DNA of 64,000 bases from Camarhynchus parvulus. Its lineage: Eukaryota > Chordata > Aves > Passeriformes > Thraupidae. Made by a program: the position numbers and the translations under genes. The DNA lies in NCBI RefSeq assembly GCF_901933205.1, contig NC_044572.1, forward strand, positions 34,441,501 to 34,505,500, read 5' to 3'. Below, one piece after another: positions 26,417 through 39,200 of the stretch. Numbering within the stretch: position 1 is the stretch's first letter; every line of letters begins with the position of its first letter. Under the pieces are notes generated by a model. It made no database searches. It saw only the letters and a program-made list of their open reading frames with translations, and was not told the origin of the DNA.

Positions 26417-29400
26417 ATAATTTTCCTTTTCCAAGAGTATTTGGGAAACAAATTCAGTCCAGCTGAAATTGCATTCCTGGAGGGAATTTCTATTCCCAAT
26501 GCTTAATATAGAAGTACACACCAATTCCTTCTCATAAGGCAGGAGTTTTGTCAGTAACTGTTCTTTGTTTAAAGAACAAACTTCTTTGTCATGTATTTAT
26601 TTGCTTACTCAGGTCTTTTAAGGATTAACAACCTCAATACTAATGGCAAGACTTTTCCTGATAGCATTGGCATTTGGCAGTGCCCTTCAAGTTGTTCAAT
26701 GTTGTTGGACATTTCTTGAAGGCAGAGGAGTAAATTGCTCAACCTTTCCAACAGTGTAGGATCAAACTGGGATGATGAAGAATAGTGCTTCTGTGATTTT
26801 GTCTGAAGGTCTGAATTAACCAATGTGTTGTAATTAGTTACTGAAATTCTAAAAACAGTAACAGATGCTTTATCACTTCTTTAACCAACAGATTTTGAGA
26901 CACACATTGCTTTAAGAGCAAAATAATATGAGACTTCTTTGTAGCTAATTTCCTTTTTCTGACAGAAAGAAAAAATCAGTGGCATTTTATCTTGGATCTG
27001 CTGTTAGTGACTTTTGGGTAAAGACTAGGATTGCCTGGGTTCTTGTAACTTGGCCATAGGTTTTGGAGGACATCTGCAAATCATTGAATGAATCAGAAAA
27101 GTACAAATTCACAACATCTCTACTCTCTTGAGTTGTGTTTGATATTTCCTGTTTTTAAAGTTTCCTTGGTATCTAACACATAGCCTGCTAAACATCAGCT
27201 GCTCCCAGTGACTCAGATCTGAAGACCTTTGATCAATTTATCTTGTCATGATTAACCAATTTCTATACTGGAAGAAGGATGTTATCACTTTTTGAAGTAA
27301 AAATATTACACAAACATCCTCTCTAATTCTGTGCAGACCCCAGTTTCCGGTGTGTCCTGTATTCTAACTGCAGGTGCCTTTCTCCCCATTAGCCCAATGG
27401 CACCTCACAATGACATGAAGGTTTTTTGAAGATATTCTCAATAATGGATTGGAGTTGGAGTACTGATTAAGCAGGACTACTTTTTTTTTTGTTGTTTTTT
27501 GAGTGCCTATTTTCTTTCAATTAAATTTATTTAAATATTTTGATTTATTCTCTGAAAAGGACAACAAAGGGGAAATGTAAAAATGAAACAGTTATGGCAT
27601 GGTGAATTCAACCTGTTACTGTTTACTAAGTAAGACAACTTCTTGTTCCTTAGTCTCCAAGTGGAGGCATTTTAGCCCTTTATACCTGCACATGCTGTTA
27701 ATGAACATGGACCCCTGTACAACTCCAGTACTTGCTCTGCTCAGAAGATTTTGAAACTTCAGGGTTCTGTGGATCATAAGCAAGGAACACGTCTATGAAG
27801 CATCATATGCATGAGAAAGGGCGATTGGTACATATGGATATACTAAAAATAATTCCATATGTATATATGCACATTTGGTCCATCTGTTAATCTGTTTTCT
27901 GCTACACCAGGTAAATTCCAAATCCATCCTGAAATGTGAAACAGAAGAAGTAGCAGCATGTGTGTTAAACCTGATCCTCCTTGACGCCTACACACATGTT
28001 CATTTCAATTGTTGAAATCCTTGATTCAGTTGGAATCATTCCAATCTCTGGTCCCCTAGCACCAGTACGGACTAGTAAATGCTTTCCTGGCTGTGTGCAT
28101 CTATTCAATGTCTCTCTCCAGGTGTGCCTATGGACTCTTTTATTTTATTCATTTTATTGAGCATGCTTGGTATGTAATGATTCAATAATCAGATTATATA
28201 AAATAAATATATTCTAATCTTTTTTCAAACCAACAATGCACTAGCATCCACATCACTCTGAACACCAAATTTAAAAGTAGTTTCTATACAGTCCTATAAT
28301 AAAAATTTTTCACAGCCATTATGCATTTTTTAAATTACTATTTTAACAGTACTACTCCCCAGAATGGGGCATTAGCCCAACATACCAAAGTTTCATAAAG
28401 CTAAGAAAACACTGGATTATTCTGGAAGTCTGGTCTATAGAAGAGGGCTATTGAATGACTTGGCTAGTGATGTGTTAGCTGCACCCAAGCTTTGCAATTG
28501 CACAGGTCGTATCAGGGACACTTGTCTGATCCAAAGTGCATGCCACCATTATGGACTAAGCCTTTATTCCATTGGGTGTTCAGATCCCAGGATCTCAGTG
28601 TGCCAGAGGAACCTAGGTTAGATGTAGATAGTGAAGAGGTCACTGAGCAGCAATCTTCTGGCTTCCCAGTTATTACAACCATCCCACATGGGTATGGCAC
28701 TAGAAATCCTCTTTGCTTAGACGTTCATAACAAAATGTTATTTATCCATCTAGAGATATCTTCAGAAAAAGCATCCAGAAACAGATCTTACTGAATCTTA
28801 TTTTTCATTATAAAGTCTGGGGAAGTCTTCTTATCTCATATATGGTCCCTTCAGTCTAGCAAACTTTATGTCAGTAGTTGCTAGATTTTCCTCCACATCC
28901 CTTTTTCTCCTAGTCTTTTTTATTTACATAATTTTTTTATAAGAGTGTTGTCTTAGGACTAAGACATATGGATCGTATAAGCAGAAAATGTTTAAAAAAA
29001 AGTGGTTTTTTCCTGCTGTTCTTAGGTATCATCACATTTCTTACTGAAAAAAGCATCTCTCAACCATCCATGGCTTCGTCTCCTTTTCTTCTTGCAGTGG
29101 TACTTGCTGATACAGCTCTCTGTAGGCAAACAGGCAAACAGTAATAAGGAATATTTAGAATATTCATAATAAAGAAGCGGATAGATTTCCTTTATTCCTC
29201 CATTCTCCCCTTTTTCTTCTTTCCTTTGTCTTCCTGTAGAGAAAAGAATTGGACAGGGTTGGTTCTTTGGGGAATTCCTGACATTTTATTTCTGCTTAGA
29301 GTATCTGGGGTATCTGGTGCTGTCTTCAAATGACTTTTTCATGGGAAAATATTTCCCCAGGTTTAAGAGAAGCATTTTCAGAGCTTCTCTCAGGTGTTAT

Positions 29401-29959
29401 GAAGGCCTTACAACTTAGTAGGGTCCCCTTACTACATCTTAGTTTATTATTCTTGAATGTTGTTGCAGGGTGCAGGCAGTCAAAGAAGTAACACATTAGT
29501 AGACATTTCTGATAATACCTGGACATGCTGAAAGGAATTTTTTTTTAATTTCTGGTTTGCCATTCCATTATTGGGATAACACACTTCTGTTTTTTAATTG
29601 TTCTTTATTACCTTAATCAACACTGCATTTGGACACTTCTTCAGTGTTAGACTTTTCATATTCCTGTGATCAGTTGAAATGATCAATTGTATCAGCTTAT
29701 GCCAAGACAAATCTCCTGTTTCTTTCAAAAGAGAGAAAAGAGATGTTGAAAAATAGCTGAAGAAACCTAATGCTCAAAGTATTAAACCAGGAAGCTGGGA
29801 AGACCTACACATGTTCTGAATGCTAGCAGTCTGGCTAGAGTGCCCAGCAACATTTTGGACTGCCATTTCTGGTCCCTGCCCAACAGCAGCATGTGTTGCA
29901 CATCACTCAGTTCATGCTAATCTACTCACAGGCTGATAATCCCAGCCACATGGGCACCC

Positions 29960-30150
29960 ACAGTTTTGGTGATGTGCATGACTCTTTTATTGCGAATTGA
30001 GCTGCAAATCCACCGTCGCTCTAATTCTCCTCTAATTAGCAGTAATCTGGCAATTCTTGTTTGGCACATGCGGTCTTGCTTCCAGCCCATGAGAACTGAC
30101 TCAGCAGAGCTGCTGTGCAGCTCTGATGCTTTTCCCTTTCATTACTTTCC
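29960..30150. promoter_or_regulatory. Candidate conserved enhancer-like element
   Basis: A non-repetitive block with unusually dense transcription-factor-like motifs. A palindromic homeodomain site CTAATTAG lies at 30032-30039, with further TAAT cores at 30021-30026 and 30042-30047. An NF1 half-site TTGGCA is at 30061-30066, and a MAF-type TGACTCAGCA (AP-1 core extended by GCA) is at 30097-30106. Local CpGs (for example in 'ccaccgtcgct') survive although the surroundings are CpG-poor. A 66-codon plus-strand frame crosses the block but has no recognisable motif. The regulatory role is inferred. Confidence 0.3.
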
Positions 30151-33100
30151 AAAAAATTATTTTTAGTTGTTTTTGCATCTTTGTATTCTGAGAAAAGATT
30201 TTCTGATTCAACTACTTGAGTCTGAAGAGATGTGAAACATCTTTACCTGCTTCCTTCTGCTTGAAAAAGCACTTTTTTGGAAAGATGACCATGTTTTGCG
30301 AAGTCCTCTTCCCTCTTCAGGAATATTTCCTTGACTTTTCAGAGTAAAAGGTGTGTCAGTTTGTTCTTCAGTTTTGTGAAGAAATGACTGCTACTCAGCT
30401 CTTTCAGTTATTGAAAAATGTAGATGACTTTCCATAATAAAACAGTTTTCCATTAATCACTGTCTGCTTATTACCTTGAGAGCAATATAGAGGTGGTATT
30501 GAACTTAATTGTATTATTTTTTTGGTAATATTTGTACCATGATTAGGAATTTTAAAAGAAAGAACGGGGAATATCTGAAACTGCTTGTGATTAACTTGCT
30601 TTTTTTCTGTCAATGTTCTTCTGATACTGTCAACATATCATCCTTTGGTATTCATAATCATGTTGTTATGTCTGAATCAGGTAGCTTCTAGTACAAATTC
30701 CCAAAGAAACAATATTCCCGGTGGTTTACTATTGTGAGTGCTACACTAAATTGCATCTTGCATGGGGGATAAAAAAAGCAGCACAACACACATTTCTTAT
30801 GGTTAGTAGCTATCAAATATACTGCTTTGTATGTTAGCAAATATACAACAAATACAACAAATTTGAATGATATCAAATATTTTCATCTGTGGTTTCTTAA
30901 GGTCTTTGGCACTAAAAGTATAAATCAGCCTTACCCTGGTACTAAGATTTGTCAATAGCCATAGACCAAAAGTAAGCCAGACTCTCATGAGAGCAGCACT
31001 TTCAGAGAAACATAAGGCAGCCATGTGTATGAGTACTTCATCCACACATATAAGGCATCTAGTTACTTTTTTCACATATTATATTATTGAAAAAAACAAG
31101 CTACCAACTTCTAATTTTTGGCTATTTTTCTTAGTAATTTTTAAAGCATTGCAAAAGCTCATGGGGAAGCAAGATCTCTAAGAACTGAATATCAAGGCTT
31201 TTGAATATCAATACAGGCCTTTTGTACTTCACTTTGCTGGACCATATTAATTCACTTTAGGCTTTGTTACATTATAATAGTGTTCAGGAATTTTTCTAAA
31301 ATTAGTCCTGCAAGAAATATTTGATGTGAAATTGCTTTGATTTGAATAAGAAAAGTGGCTGCAAATCAGCACGCTTTGGACAATGTTCTGCAAGGTCTGT
31401 AAAAAAAGCTGTCAAAGCTGGGTATAAGTATCATTTTGCATTCTCTGGAAGTCTGGAAGCATTTATCAAGTAGAATCTATGGGTAAATTTGACTTGGAAT
31501 GTTTGTGAAGGCAGTGGACAAGAGAAAAAAATTGCAAGCCTGAAACTGTATATATTTCAAATCTAGGCTGCTCTCAGAAATGGTGGCTGCAGATTATTTG
31601 GTTTCTTTTCTCTGTGGAAATACTGCCTTGGGTTGTTGTGATCTAATCAACAAAAATAAGCAAAGGAGTGCTATCTTTTCCAAGGAGCGTGGTAGGGGCT
31701 ACAATATATCCAAGAGTCTTTCAAGCAAGTGTGCAGGATCCATCTATCATGTAGCTGTAAGTCATACTGTACTGGAAGATTCAAGACAGTATTTTTTGCT
31801 TTCTACTCTAATGTATCACTGAAGCTCAAAAACAAGAAAGGAAGGTGGGAGGGAGGGAAGGAAGGAGAGAATTGGCCTGGTCTAGACACAAAATGAGTTA
31901 GAGCAGATAAACTGAATCTGTTCCCTCATTTGTAGACATTCAGCATGAGGCATCAGTGTTGAGAACAAGGAAGCCTTGGGGATAAGGCACAATATTCCAG
32001 TCAGAGACTTTGGAGATATAAATGTTTAGATTTTTTTTTTCCAGGATAATCTTTGGGCCCTTTGGGCTTGTGTCTTATTCATACACATAGATGAGCATAA
32101 GTGAAGCTGTTCTTCTGCAAAAAGCTTGACATGTCTTTAAGGCCAAATACTTTTTGCACTGTGAAGAAGTGGGACATGGAAGCAACATATCCTGGGATTC
32201 AGGACAGAGGAAACTGCAGACAGTGTTTAAAAAATCTGACTTACGTAAAATCTGCCTTCCCTCCTGCTTCTACTCCCTGGGTCTTCTCAAAGGAGCATAT
32301 GACTTCTGTGAATGGACAGGTCACACACTGAGTAATGTTTTGGCTCAGTGTTTACAATAGAGGTAATGGATGCTGGCGGGGGAGCACACTGGGAGATCTG
32401 TCCCATCTGTTAAGATCTGCTATGGACTCTGCTGGAGATAGCTCAGTGTATTATCTTTCTATGAATCATCATTGCTCCTCTAACAGTGTGCAGAATTCAG
32501 TTCAGCATAGCTGATAAGGCTTTGAGTACACCTTAGGTAAGAATGCTATTTTCTACAGTTCCTGCTCTGTGCTGCTGTCCTATGAATCTTATTTTTTAAA
32601 TTCATTTTTACATTCTTCTCTTTTGAGAGCTGCTACTGTGTTAACCTTCCACAAGAAACTCAGAGCAGCAGAGCACATTTGTAGCAGTTTAAGCAAAGGA
32701 CCTGCAACTTAATGTTTTATTTCTTTTTGTTACAGTTTCACTTGTTTCAGAGCAAACAGAGTCATTTTGAGAGACTTTTTACCAAGTTTGAACATACCAG
32801 GGGTGAATTTGGCCTGAAGACAGAATGTAAAATAATGGACAGAATGTGAATTATTACCTTGGAGCTTAATGAAATTTGAATGACCAGTGGAGTTTCTCCA
32901 AACACACTTTTTAAATATAAAAAGTGAGTTCTTGCTCTCTTTAATCAGATTATTGGCTAGGGTTCAGGAATCATTTGGCAAAATTATGTAGCTTATTCAA
33001 GCTAGGTTTACCTAATAGTTCATAATGGAGGAAAACCTTGCATCGTGCTCAACCTTAAAAATCACAACCAACCTTCAAAATTCCAGACTAAAGTACAAAG

Positions 33101-35899
33101 AACCACAGAAACGGATATAGCAATACCCAGAGAAATACCTTTATTCCCAAATAGCTCAGCTGTAATAAGCTGTTGCTGTTTTAAATAATAGGTTTAAACC
33201 TTCATAAAACCAGGATTTTAATAAACAGCATTCATCCCATATTGCCTTTGTATAATTTAGTTTTCTAATAAAGTTACAGTTTAGATAAGTAAGTAATAAT
33301 ATATGTTGATTATAATTAAAGATTAATTTTATACTTAATCTATTATTTTCTTTTGCTAACCAACAGAGTGCTTTGTTTTCATGTATCAGTGAAAAGAGGA
33401 CTTGCCTTTTAGACCACGTGGAAAAGCCTGAATGTTATTATGTTAAAAAATAGTAAATGATATCTCTTATTTATTGGAATACTTGTTATTATTCATTGTT
33501 GGGTAGAAATGCCTTTGGATAGAAAGAGAAGAAGAACAGCTTTCTGGAAAAAAAAATTGATCTGCCAAAGAAAAAGTATATGGAATATGCTGGATACATA
33601 GAAAATATGTTGTTCACTTAAAATTGATTTCTTTTAAAGAAATCTTACTCATGAATGATTAAATTAATCTTTCTGGTCATTCAGTCCTTCAGAACTTTAG
33701 AACTAGCATGTCCAAGCCCCTCAGACTTTTTATTAATAGCTTGGAAGGAAAACACAAATTTCCCTACTATTCAAATCCAAACAAATTTCTCAGTTTGAAT
33801 GAACTGATTATTGCCTTGGCAAAGCTGAATAAACAGAAATGAGGAGGATGTTATCTCTGGAGCTGCAAAAGAGCCTATATTGGTCATGAGTTTATCCCTT
33901 AACATATTGTGTTTCCATGGGTAAGGAAAAGACTCCTCCAACTCAGTTCTTGGTAATGGTTAAAAATAACCATCAGCAAGTATGTATTTCTTAATTGAGA
34001 TTATTTAAAAATAATTTCAAAAATCTGAATTTAAAATCGATAAGTAGGTGACCATAATTTCAAATTAAACACCTACAATTTTAAAAGGAAAGCACTAAAT
34101 TAAAAACCCCAAAATATTCTTATATGGCAGAGGCATGTTTGCTATCTGTCCAAAAAATTTTGTTGCCTTTGATAATAGCCAAGTGTTCAGAAATTGTGCC
34201 TATGGGCACCATTCTCACCAAAACTTCCAAATGAGGATATACACTGATTGAGGATACACCTGTCCACAAGGGTACATCCTGAATCTAGGAATGGAGAGGC
34301 AGAGTGGCCTGCAGTATTTTTGTACCAAAGGGAATTACCATTCTGTGCATTAGGTGTCACTGCTGCCCAGTCACTTGGAATGAAGCCTCCTGTAATGAGC
34401 TAAAACTTGGTAGAACATCCAGAGAGATACTGTGGGTGAGCTGTAGATGGACCCCATCCCCTTCCTCCTCTTCACAGAGCTCTTCTGTGCAGCTCCTCCT
34501 CAGATGAGGTTTGTATATGTTGGACCAGACATTTCCTTCAGGAAACAGCCCTGGGCTAAGAGTATCTGAAGTATGATGCTCAATAAAGCCTTTGGAAAGA
34601 CAGGGAACCTCGTTGTCATGGCCCATGAGGTCTGGGCAGAGCTGCACCACTCACCTGTAGTGTCACACATGAGGGAAATTGTCCTGAGGAGTCAATGTAG
34701 AGCAGGCTTCCACTTGGCAGGTAAATAAAACACAAATAACTGATTAGCAGAACATTCAGTTCCAAAGGAAAATGGACATTTAAGGCCATTGGGTTGGACT
34801 GCTGAAAGAGACAGCTACATAAAGGATAGTGGAATACTAGAGGGGGAAAATGTCTGTGTTTGGGGCAGAGTAGGAAGATTTTCTGTGTTTGTTCATGAAG
34901 TATTAAAGTGCTCTTAGGTATTTTCTTTGCAGTGTGTGGTAGTCTCACAACCCATGGGTTTGAAGCTATTTGAGGTCATACTCTCTAGTTTGAGAGTAAA
35001 AGTCAGAATCCAGGTTGCACTTCAGGCTCTAACTTTTTTTGTGTGATAATGCAGATAAAAGCTACTCTCCTTAGTGCCAAAAGCATGTCATTACCTCCCC
35101 ACAGATCCTCCACAGATGCAGTTTCCTGACCTTGTTTTGTTTCCTTAATTGCATGTATGTCGACTGGGACATGGAGCCCGCAATCATCTGCATTTCTACA
35201 GAGCTCTCCAGCGGAGAAGAATTTGGGAAATCTTCCTCCCAACATTCTGCTGATTAACCAGTGCCTATTGCCTTGGTTCAGGTGGGAAAGTGAGAGAGAC
35301 AGGCTTAAAATTTAGGATATCTTTAAGAAGTTAATGGTAGAGGTGGTATAGGTGCAAGGTGAATAAAAAACAACCTCTGGAATTTGTGTATGTGTGTATG
35401 TATTTAAAATGAAAAGATTTTTAAAATCTATTCCTTTATTCCAGCTAAGTCAAAGATATGGAATGTTTTTTTCCCCATGAAAGTATGGTAAAACCATACA
35501 AAATAACAAGGATAGTACCTTCCTCACTCTTTCAATACTAAAAATGCAAAATCCTAAAGGAACAATAGATTTCTCCAGGTCTTAGATAAGATCTGAAATC
35601 CTTCCCATAAAAGGAAACTTAAAACTTCCCATGAAAGGAGTTAGGCAAATATCTCTAAGTCACCAAAGAGCTGTGGTGTTTCCCCTGAAGCATGCTTCTG
35701 ACCTGTATAAACCCAGCCCATCAGTGTGGGGTCCTACAATAGTGCTGCAGCTGGATTTCAATCGGACCAGCCGATGTGGCAGCAGCAGCAGCAATATGCA
35801 ACTTTGACACTTGGGAAGTGTTGTCATTGCCTGGCTGTGCTTGGGCTTTGGATCCAAATGTTCCAGGTCTGAAAACAATCAGCCTGGGGGCAGCCCTAA
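30151..35899. other. Gene-poor tract
   Basis: No supported exon or RNA gene. A G/A-rich simple tract lies at 31834-31871. The sequence around 34.3-34.65 kb includes an AATAAA at about 34583-34588 and a moderately GC-rich body that could be a decayed LTR, but I could not find paired TG...CA ends or a target-site duplication. The minus-strand frames of 80-110 codons at 34.36-35.25 kb are unrecognised. Confidence 0.45.
31834..31871 (+). repeat. Purine-rich (GGGA/GGAA) simple tract
   Basis: GAAAGGAAGG-type units with no thymine except one near the start; low complexity only. Confidence 0.75.
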
Positions 35900-36296
35900 G
35901 ACATCTGAGAGGACCACCTTGAAGAGAGCAACAAAGCTGGGGACAGGATTGGAAGGTGTGTCCTGTGAGAGGCGACCTCATTGCTCTGTACAGCTCCAAG
36001 GGGAGGGACATGCTGGTCCCTTCTCCCTGGGATCCAGTGAGGAGACTGGGAATGGCTCAAAGCTGCACCAGAGGAGGCTCAGACTGGATATAAAGAAACA
36101 TTTCTTTACCAAGAAAGTGGTCAAACACTGGAACAAGCTTCCTAGAGAGCTGATCTATGCCCCACACCTTTGAGTGTTTAACAGGCATCTGGAAAATGCC
36201 CTTAATAACCTGCTTTATCTTTTGGTCAGGTCTAAGTCAGCCAGTTGGACTGGATGATCACAGTAGGTCCCTTCTAACTGGACTACTCTATTCTGT
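35900..36296 (+). mobile_element. CR1 LINE, 3' end fragment
   Basis: Recognisable avian CR1 3' region. The order is a 'gcaacaaagctggggacagg' block, 'cctgtgagaggcgacctcat', 'gctgcaccagaggaggctca', 'gactggatataaagaaacat', 'caaacactggaacaagctt', 'agttggactggatgatcac', 'gtaggtcccttctaactgg' and a terminal ATTCTGT unit at 36289-36295. A plus-strand frame ending at 36173 contains the peptide RRLRLDIKKHFFTKKVVKHW, a well-known spurious product of CR1 tails in bird gene models. The copy is 5'-truncated with no intact reverse transcriptase. Orientation follows from the ATTCTGT end lying on the right. Confidence 0.92.
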
Positions 36297-39200
36297 AACT
36301 AATCTTCACATTTCATCTAATTTAAGAAGTCTTCTCCAGGAGGAGAGGAATTGTGCCCTGGAAGTGCTTCTGTACTCAGAGTGAAAGCTAGCACCCTTTA
36401 AATGCAGATGTAGATACATATCAGAGTTGATCAGAGGAATCCCATACTTGGTAATTTTAATCACCAGTTTCAGCAATGATATAAAGAGGAAGCTTCTATT
36501 TTTAAAAGAGTGATGCTTAAACTTGTTCTGCCTTTTTTTTTTCTCTTCCTATAAAAGGCTAATTTTCATTGGTTAGAGAAGCAGTTAAAACAAATAAACA
36601 CTTCAAGCTCAATTTGATACTTGGTTGAGGCTTTTTTTTCCCCAAAATGGACATAAGACATCTAGAAATGTTTATACAGCAACTAAATACTTTAATCTTT
36701 ATCCAGACTCTCAATATTTATTTATATTTCTTCATATTAAGAAATGGCAAATAAAGCATTTCTTATTTACTGAATTCTAATTTCAACTTTGGGATTTATC
36801 AAGCTGCATTTAGACAGAAACTGTTAACAGTCAAAAGCTAACATTATTCATTTTGGTAATTTACTTGTCAGAAAGTTTGCAGTAAAGAAGAAAGCTTTTC
36901 AAATTTGGAATGGAAAAATTAATAAAGCTAATGAGTCTACGAAAGAAACCATGATGGTACCACAGACTTGGTCTGGGCACGCAGGCATGGTATCTAAGAG
37001 TCATGTAAAGTAAGCTTTGTCCTCAGAAGGGTTTCTGAAATTGCACAGCCAGCTCAGTGCTCAGCTGCTTGTATAGTAATCATTGAGGGACAAAGTCAGT
37101 GTGAATTGCATCCTCTGAAATCTTGGTGTGCTCTCATGCCTTTGGGAAGTGGGTATCTTTTCTCCAAGATCCTGATTTTCTGATCTGTGTAAAGCATATA
37201 CTCTGTTTAATAATTTAAATGAGGATATATATTTTCTTGCTTTTTTCCCCTAAGTGTCTAACACATTTCTTAGCAGTATAAATGGAGGAAAGATTCTTCC
37301 CACTCCTGTGAGCTAACTTAAATGCTCAGGGGAAACACAGGCAAACTTTTTTTTAATGTGCAATGGAGTCTGAACATGCTTTCAGTCAGGAGAAATGTAA
37401 ATATCTGAAGTTGCTTAATTGAAAAGACTGAAAATAATGTAAATATTTAATGTAGTGCATGACTTTGCAATGTATTTATAAGGTGAGCTGACCTCAAAAT
37501 TTTCCTTAACTACATATAAGAGTAGCACCTTTTATCTCATTGGAGTTTAAGGAGAGCTCATTGATTCAGAATATTTTTAAAGTGTACATAAACAGCTTTC
37601 AGGTATTAAATCTTGGCCTGAATGTAGGGTGTTATAAAATCAAAAGTAACTTTAAGCAGGCCTATTTTTTTATAATAAAAATATGTTTAAATAGGAAAAA
37701 ATATTAGCTGCTATAAAGTAGCAAATGTTATCCATCCTGCTAGAATTGTTTAAAAATGCATCAGTTTTATAGGTTATTTTGGCTCATGTAAATTAAAATT
37801 TATCAGGCTGGCTGAGGCAGGTGATGCCAATGGCCTATGTCTTTCTGACCAAGGGACTAAAGATCTGCTAGTTAGACAGTGAGTTTGGAGTGGGCATTTC
37901 AAGCTTGGATTCTGATCAAGCTGAAGGCCTTAGACAGAGAGACTATTTATTGCCTTGGACAGGAAAATAAGAAGGCATTGTGGAGACTGACAGACTAGCC
38001 ATGAAAAGAACTCCCTTGACTGCAGGGAGATCTGAAGCCCACCTTCTCAGCAGGGAGTGGATGACCAGGCTGGAAACCAAGCCACATCTTCATTTGAAGC
38101 AAGAAGATATGCCCTGTGAGAGTCCTGGAGGCTTGTGGAAGCAGGTAGGTGCAGACATAACCTGTGTGCCATTTCTGTGACTGTGGCTCATCTCTTCTGC
38201 CTGTTCCCTCTGCCACCCAAACTCATGCTCATCACCTTCTCCTTCAGCTGCTGGGAGCATCCTGGGCAGTGGGTGATGCAGCATGCAGGGGCTTGCCCAG
38301 TTCCTTGTGAAACAAAGAGAAGAGGCGTGAAAAGTGAAGAGAATGTGTGGGTCATGGAAAAATCTACCAGGAGCTCTCTGCGTTCCTTACGTGGCCAAAC
38401 CAGCACTGGTAACACTAACACAGCTCAGTCACACTTGTCCTTGTGAAGCTTTAATCACTTTTTACACTGCTCATGCAACAGCAGGTAAGTAAATAATCAA
38501 AAGGAGCAAATTCAAACCCAGCAGTCAACAACCTCCCATGTCTCCTCTGAGCAGCATTATCAGTTAGGCCTTTGCCCTGGGGGCCATATTTCTTTGGGAA
38601 AAGCCACGAAGATTGTTATGTCTGGACAAAATATTGCTTTTCTTTGCTGACATTTCTCTTCAAGGAAAAGGTGTTTAGAAGAAAAGTTAACCTCAGAATA
38701 TTAAGCATGCCTCAAATGGATGTGTCACTTTTATTGGAATTCTAATTAAACATAGACTCATAAAAAAGAATACCTTCCCAATTTAAATATGACTAGCTCT
38801 CATGTCTGTATGATTCCAAAACTTATGATGACAGATTAATGACTAGACTGAAAGTCTGTCATAACCTGGTAGGATAAAGCTAATCCAAATCGACTATATG
38901 CCATGATTTAATGACACAAAGTTATTGAAAAGTACAAGAATAATTAAGTGGAAATATAATGGAGGAAGCATTTTTCTGAGCTCTGGCACTGTGGACAGAG
39001 CCTGCCACCTGACATGGTTGGTTAGAATAGCAGGTCTGGAGTAGTAATACATTTTTATGTTACCTTTTAAAGAAGCTGTGGCTCAAGTAGTCCATCAGTA
39101 AAAATTTGTTCTGAAAAAAATCATGACAGCCTTGGCAGTTATAAAACAGAGGTGCTGTGTTTAACTGGATGACACTAATTACAGGTAAGAGCTCTATAAA

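Larger units (their letters stand above)
19173..29959. other. Long gene-poor tract
   Basis: No gene is supported. Frames of 60-100 codons occur on both strands (for example 22336-22587, 23050-23570, 28492-28794) but none shows a known domain, signal peptide or exon-like boundary. The 23.2-23.6 kb part is more GC-rich than its surroundings without dense CpG. Possible LTR-like pieces near 22.7-22.9 kb could not be supported. Confidence 0.5.

Noticed and set aside
34290..34650. Solo LTR with AATAAA near 34583
   Set aside because: I could not find paired TG/CA termini, a target-site duplication or a primer-binding site next to it.
35811..36173. 120-codon plus-strand frame
   Set aside because: Its C-terminal part is the well-known spurious translation of a CR1 3' end, not a host gene.
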